From positions 1 through 10,574 of the forward strand of contig MU266876.1 of the NCBI GenBank assembly GCA_021014945.1: a DNA stretch of 10,574 nt. Direction: 5' to 3'. The notes below the pieces were generated by a model. That model was not told the origin of the DNA and did no database searches. It worked only from the letters and a program-made list of their open reading frames with translations. A program made the translations under genes and the position numbers. Shown here one piece after another: positions 1 through 5,421 of this stretch; the first letter of the stretch is position 1; every line of letters starts with the position of its first letter. The DNA comes from Leucogyrophana mollusca (taxonomy: Eukaryota > Basidiomycota > Agaricomycetes > Boletales).

Positions 1-38
1 TCAGAACCTGGGGTGTAGGTTTTGTGTTTTGTGTTGTT

Positions 39-410
39 CTAGCACAGAGCCTCATCAAGATCGACAGCGCCTCGACGCTCCCTCCCCCCCGCAGGGTTCA
101 AGGGCTGTTCTTGGGTCACGTGACCCTCAGGAGTGCGCTGGTTCGCCTGCAAATTGCGGACCTCAGCCAGCAGCTCCCCAATGCGGTATTCCACATCGTC
201 CAAGGTTCGACGCAATGCATTGATGCGGTCCTCATATTGAGGAACCCCTAGGTGGTCTGACCAGAATCTGGTCCTGTCTACCTTGGTGTCACAGACGCCC
301 CCCCTGTCTGCCATATTGCCCTCCACAAAGTGGAGGACATAGTTGCGACATGTGTCGCAGGTGTCGGTGGGGTGCAGTAGCGCCCCTGTACTATCCTTGA
401 ACATCCACAC
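39..410 (-). CDS. Small unrecognised ORF downstream of integrase, CxxC motif plus helical segment (possibly element-encoded)
   Basis: A 123-residue ORF whose first Met codon is at 410; a TGA lies four codons upstream in frame, so there is no longer N-terminus in this frame. Residues about 18-21 form a CDTC motif and another Cys lies near residue 40 (GVCDTK), suggesting a weak metal-binding site. Residues about 58-92 (from YEDRINALRRTLDD to VRNL) have regular hydrophobic spacing and many charged residues, as expected of a coiled coil. The last 30 residues are charged and low in hydrophobics. It lies about 95 bp after the last recognisable integrase residue on the same strand. Inference: it is the C-terminal extension of the element's pol or a small accessory ORF. 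I do not recognise the family, and expression is doubtful next to a decayed integrase. Confidence 0.4.
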   Translation of the reverse strand: MWMFKDSTGALLHPTDTCDTCRNYVLHFVEGNMADRGGVCDTKVDRTRFWSDHLGVPQYEDRINALRRTLDDVEYRIGELLAEVRNLQANQRTPEGHVTQEQPLNPAGGRERRGAVDLDEALC

Positions 411-505
411 GGGACGTCAACAGGTGTTGTGCTCACTCGAGCGATTGCAAGATCTCCCTCGCTTACCGCGACGCTTGCACCGCGGAGATGGCGAATGCCA
501 CTGTT

Positions 506-1537
506 CTTAAAGGGTCCTATGTACTTCGGTAGAAGTTTCCTTGCCCTACCTTTCAGGTAGGGTCAGATTTTTTGTGGAGAGATATACAAGCTCTCCAGTG
601 CCCAAGGCGGCGTCGCCTTTGCGACGTTGGTTAGCATAGTGCATCTGTATGACGCGACTCTCGATGATGGCGTCGTGCGCCATTGCCAGGCTTTCTCTGG
701 CTTGTCGCACGAACTGTGCTACACCCGGCATGGCGACCGCTGTCCCCTTATTCACCTCCCCTGTGAGGCCGCCAACTATAGTCAGCATATGCCCATAGTT
801 CAGTTCAAACGGGGCAAATCCTGTCGAGCTGCTAATGCTCGAGTTTATGGCGAACTCGATCAACAGTAGTTTACCCACCCAGTCCTTTTGGTCTGGTTTC
901 ACCGAGGCGCGCAGTAGCTGCCCTATAGAGCGTATTGCTCTTTCTGACGCTCCGTCAGTCTGCGGGTGGAACAAGGTGCTCATTAGCAACTTCATTCCTA
1001 GGAGACGGTGGGTCTCCTTCCAAAATTTAGACATGAACTTTGCGTCTCTGTCCGAGACGATTGTCTCGGGCAACCCATGGAGATGTATGATCTCCTTTAT
1101 GAACAGCCAGGAAAGCTCTGATGCTTTCACTGTGGTGTTCACGGGTACTAAATGTACCATAGACGTTGGTCTGCATATTACTACCCATAGGTAGTCAAAC
1201 CCCTGAGACTCAGGGAATGGTCCCACAAAGTCCATGCCAATGGACCCCCAAGGCTTCTTGGGTATGGGCATGCTATGCAGCAGTCCCGATGGCAGTTGCA
1301 TACTGTTCTTCGTCGTTTGACAAATGCTGCACGAGTGGCAGTACTGATCCTCGGCCACCAGTACCATCTACGTATGTAGTCCGCTGTGCGCAGTGCGCCA
1401 AAGTGTTTAAGCACTATGTGTGCTTGTTCAATTATCGTTCCGGTGAGGCTCTTGCCTCTCACCTTCACCCTAGGTATGCATAGTACCTCCTCGCCGTTTC
1501 GGTTCTTCAAATAGAGGAGACCCTTGACAAATCTAAG
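506..1537 (-). pseudogene. Ty3/gypsy integrase, frame-broken
   Basis: Integrase inserts retrotransposon cDNA into the genome. The first block, read from 1537 to about 1345, contains the pre-integrase linker (GLLYLKNRNGEE) and the two His of the HHCC zinc finger (AHIVLKHF), ending in YIRRWYWWP. A frame change near 1350-1365 leads into the second block (to 549), which starts at the two zinc-finger Cys (CHSCSIC). That block carries the catalytic core: Asp in GMDFVGPFP, Asp in VSDRDAKF, and Glu in GASERAIRS. The last two are 35 residues apart, the expected D,D(35)E spacing. GFAPFELNYG near the core end is also typical. After LPER, a TAG at 546-548 and a frame change lead to RARKLLPKYIGPFK (to 506), the start of the C-terminal region. 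The rest, including any chromodomain, is missing. Identification is very safe; it is nonfunctional as it stands. Confidence 0.92.
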
Positions 1538-1635
1538 GAATTTCCGGAGTAAGTTCCGGAGCTCAGCCGGTGCCCGGAGTTAGGCAGATAACGACTTTAT
1601 TCACCTAAGGAATTTCCGGAGTAAGTTCCGGAGCT
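1533..1635. repeat. 31-bp exact direct repeat, two copies (1533-1563 and 1605-1635)
   Basis: The two copies are identical, start with CTAAGGAATTTCCGGAG and sit 72 bp apart start to start. Each contains TTCCGGAG twice, 12 bp apart, so four copies lie within 92 bp. The left copy abuts the truncated end of the minus-strand integrase. The repeats may be terminal sequence of an older element or a small tandem duplication. Confidence 0.85.
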
Positions 1636-1719
1636 ACAGTACAGTCAGTAAAGTAATAATCCTAAGTAAATATAAACTACTCACCTCAGCCAATGCCCGG
1701 AGTTAGGCAGATAACGACT
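1562..1719. repeat. 35-bp near-exact direct repeat, two copies (1562-1596 and 1685-1719)
   Basis: The copies differ at two adjacent positions (CTCAGCCGG versus CTCAGCCAA) and share TGCCCGGAGTTAGGCAGATA plus the six bases after it. They are interleaved with the 31-bp repeat. The second copy is framed by a 7-bp inverted pair, ACCTCAG at 1684-1690 and CTGAGGT at 1718-1724. Confidence 0.85.
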
Positions 1720-2106
1720 GAGGTGTACCATAAAGTGTCTGAACTATATATATGGCGTAGGTATCGCTCGCTTAGCACAATAATAGAAGGGAACACAATG
1801 GAGATCTCAACAATGAGACTCCACATAATAAAATCCTTGCTCCGGGTGCTCCGATGTTTTCTAGAGGAGAGCGCTCAACTCCAGAGTGTCCGGAGGCTCA
1901 GAGAGCCTTGGAAATGTTTGGAGAGGAGTGCTCGAACTCCGGAGCCTCGGAGTTTCAACCGGATTTGACATACATCACTCGTACTTTGAATCTCACTTGG
2001 TCACACTTTTTTACATGCCAGTCACTTGGCCAATGCATTTGCTTGGTTTACTTGATCTACTTGGTGCAGCTCAATAAGAAGGGTAAGTCGGTTATAAGCA
2101 GCAATT
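1720..2106. other. Gene-free segment with CCGGAG-rich motifs, possible degraded LTR
   Basis: No convincing coding frame is seen. A TATA-like run (TATATATAT, 1745-1753) lies at the left. Between about 1840 and 1960 the motifs CTCCGG, TCCGGAGG and CTCCGGAGCC recur, echoing the TTCCGGAG motif of the repeats at 1533-1635. Together with those repeats this could be a degraded LTR or other noncoding transposon sequence, but no paired LTR, target duplication or primer-binding site could be identified. Confidence 0.35.
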
Positions 2107-2144
2107 AAGAACTCGAATCTGCTTGCGCCAAGTAGATTCTTCTT
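2107..2144. repeat. Long stem-loop
   Basis: Inner arms GAATCTGCTTG (2115-2125) and CAAGTAGATTC (2129-2139) pair at 10 of 11 positions around a 3-nt CGC loop. Outer arms AAGAA (2107-2111) and TTCTT (2140-2144) extend the stem past a 3-nt bulge. The function is unknown; it could be a structured end of a repeat or an RNA hairpin. Confidence 0.6.
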
Positions 2145-2180
2145 AGCCATGCTTGGTGGGAAAAGCCTTAATTTCGGAGT

Positions 2181-2495
2181 TACATCAGGAAACACACATT
2201 TCCCTTTTTGTGCTTATTTTGTGCTTATTTGCTTGAAAAAGTGGGAAAAGAAAAATAAGTTGAAAATAAGACAAGGACTGGCCTTATTTTTGCTTTTCCT
2301 ACTTATTGAGAAAATGAAATTTACTATTTTTACTCACTTGACTATCAGAAGTGTTTCTCATAATCATCAAGCTTTTCTCTTCAGCTTCAGAGATCATTTT
2401 GAATGAAGATTTGTTGTGCTATGTCCAAAACAAATCTTGGATAAGTGTGATAAGTCAAACAAGCCAGAAAAGGAAGTGGGGGTTTTCCTGATGTA
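2181..2495. mobile_element. Putative MITE-like element with terminal inverted repeats and TA flanks
   Basis: TACATCAGGAAA at 2181-2192 is the exact inverse of TTTCCTGATGTA at 2484-2495. Beyond these 12 bp the arms continue to match imperfectly (21 of 28 positions). If the flanking TA is the target duplication, as in Tc1/mariner-type insertions, the element is 2183-2493 (311 bp). The interior is AT-rich, has no transposase, and holds further foldback: an imperfect pair at 2232-2259 and 2282-2310, and a perfect 10-bp hairpin at 2406-2415 and 2429-2438. A partial extra copy of the right end (TTTTCCTGATG, 2540-2550) lies just outside. A chance foldback in AT-rich DNA remains possible. Confidence 0.45.
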
Positions 2496-2560
2496 AGTAC
2501 AAATAAGTGTGTGTCTAAGTCAGGTCAAGTGATTTGTAGTTTTCCTGATGCAGGGATAAA

Positions 2561-3240
2561 ACACCCTAGATAACCCGAGCCAAGCATAGCCCAAATGAAC
2601 CAAGCACATCCCAGGCAAGTTCCCATTATCCTAGACGCCATCACCACACCCTAGATGACCCAGATACACCCCAGATGACCCGGCTACACCCCAGATGGTC
2701 CAGCCACACTCCGGATAAGTCAATGTCATTGTAGGTGAGCTCTCAATGCCCCATATGACTCAAATACACCTCAAACGACTCAACCACACCAGACGAGCCC
2801 ATGGTGTCCCAAACGATCCATTTTCGCCCCAACCACACCCCAACCACACCCCAGATCACCCAACCGCGCCTCTGACGACCCAACTGCACTCAAGACGGCC
2901 TAACCATGCCCTGGATGACTCAAATACACCTCAAACGACTCACTCGCACCCCAGACGAGTCAATGGCACCCCAACTGCACCCTAGACGATCCAACCACAT
3001 CCCAGACAACCTCATTACGCCCCAGATCTCCCAACTGCACCCCTGGCAAACCAGCCGCCCTCAAGATGGCATAACCATGTCCCAGATATCTTACCTGCTT
3101 TCAGGATGAATTCCTAGCATCCCAGACAACCTCTTTGCACCCAAGATGACTCAGCCGCACCCAGACAAGTCCCAGACGATTCAGTCACACTTCGGATGAG
3201 CCATCTGCCCCCAAGACGAGTCCTGCTGCCCTAGATCATA
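2561..3240. repeat. Degenerate 20-bp minisatellite, about 34 units
   Basis: The region divides into 20-bp units with consensus near ACACCCCAGATGACCCAACC. Phase holds over long runs (2646-2785 is seven consecutive 20-bp units), with occasional 1-bp slips and small insertions. Units diverge strongly from one another, so the array is old. A higher-order step is visible: ATGACTCAAATACACCTCAA plus eight more bases is identical at 2755-2782 and 2915-2942, 160 bp (eight units) apart. The strand is C/A-rich and nearly G-poor. Since 20 is not a multiple of 3, the reading frame rotates each unit, so short ORFs here are not taken as genes. Confidence 0.9.
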
Positions 3241-4198
3241 TGTATGTGAGCTCTGACATATCCATAGATATTATGACTACTGTGGATATATTGCAATAGT
3301 AGTTAACTGATGTATCACACGAGTGGGGAGATCTGATAATAATGTATCATATTTATTGTGTAAAATATAGTAAGTGATGTATCAGTCCCCCAGCTACATG
3401 TGTCAGCTTACTGAGACTCACATGGTCACATCTCAACTTAGACAAATTCGAAGGCCCTTGGTTCACAACACAAATCTTGCTTTTATCCACTATGGGAATT
3501 GTGTCTTTTCTGCTGTTCTCGTACTGCCAATCACAATGGCCCTTGCTTTTTGTACCTCGAACGAAACTCATCAGCAAATCACCCTGCACCTTAATTTGGA
3601 CTTAAATTAACTTATATAGACTTAGATACAAAGTCTCTCTAAATCATGATCAAGTCCTATTAAATCAAAGTCCTTGAGATGCCGTTTTGGAGCAAGCTTA
3701 AAATTGAGCTTAATAGGACTTAATCAAAAAAACTAGAAATTTAAGTTGCCATCTAAGCCGCAAACTAAGACATCAATAAGAGAGACTCCAAGAGAGAGTG
3801 CAAGTGCGCATAAGAGTGATTTAAGCAAAGGTAAAAGATGGTCATTAAAGACAGTATTAAGAGAAAATGTAAGGCATCAGAGGGGGGAGGGGGGGAGAAG
3901 AAGATACTGGGAAGATGGAAAGCTAGCATAACGTGTTCTGGACCTGGCGACACATGGTGCTTCCTCCAGGAGCATTTTATCAGCGAGATGGACTGTCGTC
4001 ATCTTTGCCCATGTTGTCCTGAAGTATGGGTGGAGTGGGGGTGGCAGATTGTGTACAGTATGGACAAATGAACGGCAAGGTGTGATGTAAACAGGGCGGA
4101 AGCAAAGCATATCCGGGCATAAAAATCTATGGAGAATATGGATTACTCAGTGTTCTGTCAATGAAAAAGCTGGAAAAAAAAAAGTACTGGATGGTTTA
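3241..4198. other. AT-rich stretch without a recognisable gene
   Basis: About 960 bp with no ORF that I can support on either strand. TGATGTATCA occurs twice (3308-3317 and 3375-3384). A G-rich purine run lies at about 3880-3902 and an A-run at about 4173-4183. The right end probably includes the 3' flank of the minus-strand pseudogene that stops at 4199. Confidence 0.6.
3647..3726. repeat. Inverted repeat, 17-bp arms
   Basis: TGATCAAGTCCTATTAA (3647-3663) and TTAATAGGACTTAATCA (3710-3726) are inverse at 16 of 17 positions, with a perfect 12-bp core, around a 46-bp spacer. The surrounding 130 bp repeats AAGTC/GACTTA motifs in both orientations. This may be a small foldback element; no target duplication is evident. 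Confidence 0.6.
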
Positions 4199-5275
4199 CT
4201 AATAGGCAAAAAGATCGGTGTATTCATCTTCGACATCGTCACTTTCATCACCATTGTCCTCGTCCTTGTCATCCTCGCTGTCATCGCCATTGTTCTTGTG
4301 TGTAGTCTCCTTGCAATATTTCTGTGCTTCAGCAATGATGATCTCCCAGTCCTTGGTGGGAATCAACTTTGTCGCCTTCAACAGGTGGCTGGTTTCAGCC
4401 CCCCAGCACTGATAGGAGAAGGATTCCCCAGCATGGATGTGAGCTTTCCACTTTGGCTTCGTGGAAGTGGCAGACTACGCAGCCTTGCTCCTTGTCCTTT
4501 TTGACTTGGGTCCTTCAATTGTGAAAGTGATCACACCCTGTGCCATCAATTCAAATACATTGTAAGGTGGTTGGTAGTATTGTTAGATACTATTGTAGAC
4601 CTCCTAGTCCTTAATTCACTCAATAGAATATAACCTAGTTGGTATTCTCGAGTGTGAAAGGGTACAAGGATGTGTCTGATGATCTTAGATAAGAGATCAT
4701 CTATTTATACTAATGTAAGTGGTTTTCATGTGAGTAATTAAATAAATAAATAAGTAAGGGCACAGCCCTTACATACATGTTGGACCTGCACAAAATTAGT
4801 ATGGTGAAAACGCACTTGAATGACCACTTACCACAACTGTAGAAAGAGTTAGGGCAGCACGTGGGGTGTAGTTGTGATCCACGAGCTCGGGAATGTTGAC
4901 GGCGCCCTGGATGAAGTTAAGATTGGCAGAGAACACCCGTAAAACAAAAGTTGACTGCCACATGCTGGTATATCCCTGGAGCGAGCAATCCATAGCTGCC
5001 TTTCTCAGGGATCACTGCCGACATACTGATTTGTCTGGCACAGAGATATCATTGAAGAGGAAACACTTGTCGGTGGACCAAAACGTCCCAAGTTTGTGGA
5101 GGCCAACCTCCGTGTGGGATCACTGGTCCGACACGATGAGGCTTGTGACCATCAAGATGCTTGCCAACGCAATGCCACTGTGCCATTCAGTCATCCTTTG
5201 ATTGGACTGCGGCCAGTTAGCGTTTGTAAGGAACACAGCCACAGAGGTGGCACATATATATTTGGTTACTGGTAT
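4199..5275 (-). pseudogene. Unrecognised minus-strand gene relic with acidic C-terminal tail, split by an LTR-like insertion
   Basis: A single frame reads from 5275 to a TAG at 4199-4201. It is interrupted by TGA at 5120-5122, TGA at 5012-5014, TAG at 4475-4477 and the insertion at 4581-4796. Without the insertion and one 6-bp duplication (222 bp, 74 codons) the frame runs through unbroken. Visible segments are a hydrophobic stretch (GIALASILMVTSLIV, about 5180-5130), FWSTDKCFLFNDI, an NIPELVDHNYTPRAALTL block, a basic KSKRTRSK stretch that could be a nuclear signal, an aromatic block (SFSYQCWGAE), and an Asp/Glu-rich tail ending EYTDLFAY. A GTAAGT donor at 4831-4826 and a CACAG acceptor ending at 4538 would define a 72-nt intron in the uninterrupted gene. 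A branch-like CTAAC and a GCAG acceptor near 5217-5207 may mark an upstream intron, so the coding start is unknown. I do not recognise the family. The 5' end was probably lost near the plus-strand retroelement. Confidence 0.6.
4575..4802 (-). mobile_element. Solo-LTR-like insertion with 6-bp target duplication (insert 4581-4796)
   Basis: TAGTAT occurs at 4575-4580 and 4797-4802, flanking a 216-bp AT-rich insert that interrupts the minus-strand pseudogene; excising it restores a continuous frame. Read on the minus strand, the insert has a TATAAATAG box (4709-4701), then an 8-bp hairpin (4678-4685 with 4694-4701), and ends in TAACA, as LTRs do. Upstream of the TATA box is a perfect 8-bp hairpin with a 3-nt loop (4754-4772) and an AAAT microsatellite (4740-4751). 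The other end does not begin with TG, which is atypical; it may have mutated. There is no coding capacity. The Ty1/copia-like look is my impression, not shown. Confidence 0.6.
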
Positions 5276-5335
5276 TTACATGTGATCTATCTTTTACACT
5301 ACCTACTACACTGGAATACCACTGGGTAACGTTCC

Positions 5336-5421
5336 TTGGTGTGATAGGTAGCAGAGTCATTAGACTCGAGTGAAAGAACCCTTACAGTTTTTTGAACACC
5401 CACATAAGTGAGTAAACCAAT
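5336..5421 (+). promoter_or_regulatory. Element leader with possible primer-binding site
   Basis: Between the relic gene and the first gag ATG lies a noncoding leader. GGTAGCAGAG (5347-5356) resembles the TGGTA-type start of sites complementary to a tRNA 3' end, except that the base before GGTA is A rather than T (TAGGTAGCAG). GAGTC (5354-5358) and GACTC (5363-5367) form a short hairpin immediately after. This is the expected place for a primer-binding site, but the tRNA is not determined. Confidence 0.35.

Larger units (their letters stand above)
1..1537 (-). mobile_element. Truncated Ty3/gypsy LTR retrotransposon, 3' part (integrase and downstream ORF)
   Basis: A minus-strand retroelement fragment. 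Its recognisable content is an integrase (506-1537) followed, in the element's own direction, by a small ORF (39-410). It extends beyond the left edge, so no 3' LTR can be judged. On its 5' side, homology to the linker that precedes integrase ends at about 1537, exactly where a 31-bp repeat (1533-1563) begins. RT and RNase H, which should lie upstream in a Ty3-type pol, are not found between 1537 and 5300 on either strand. The fragment is therefore 5'-truncated or was split by recombination or insertion. The gene order (integrase as last pol domain) fits Ty3/gypsy rather than Ty1/copia. Confidence 0.85.

Noticed and set aside
2149..2406. 85-codon plus-strand ORF
   Set aside because: It lies across the AT-rich foldback segment and reflects T-rich composition (Phe/Leu/Lys-rich), with no recognisable motif.
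2746..3109. Proline/histidine-rich ORFs in the minisatellite
   Set aside because: They arise from a 20-bp repeat that rotates frame; there are no domains and no codon structure.
2561..3240. CRISPR array
   Set aside because: The units are contiguous and degenerate with no unique spacers, and the context is eukaryotic.
3353..3610. Overlapping ORFs on both strands
   Set aside because: Mirror-image ORFs without domains in a short stop-poor stretch.
4786..4831. Minus-strand 46-nt intron with GTAAGT donor, TACTAAT branch and TGCAG acceptor
   Set aside because: The putative next exon closes after about 15 codons, and the TACTA-like branch overlaps the right copy of the target duplication. The insertion model explains frame continuity better, though the GTAAGT donor may still belong to a 72-nt intron of the original gene.
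5028..5329. Open plus-strand frame of about 100 codons
   Set aside because: It is antisense to the minus-strand relic, whose frame is the one that continues through the insertion site to a natural stop at 4199. The plus frame has no continuing partner and His-rich, unconvincing composition.
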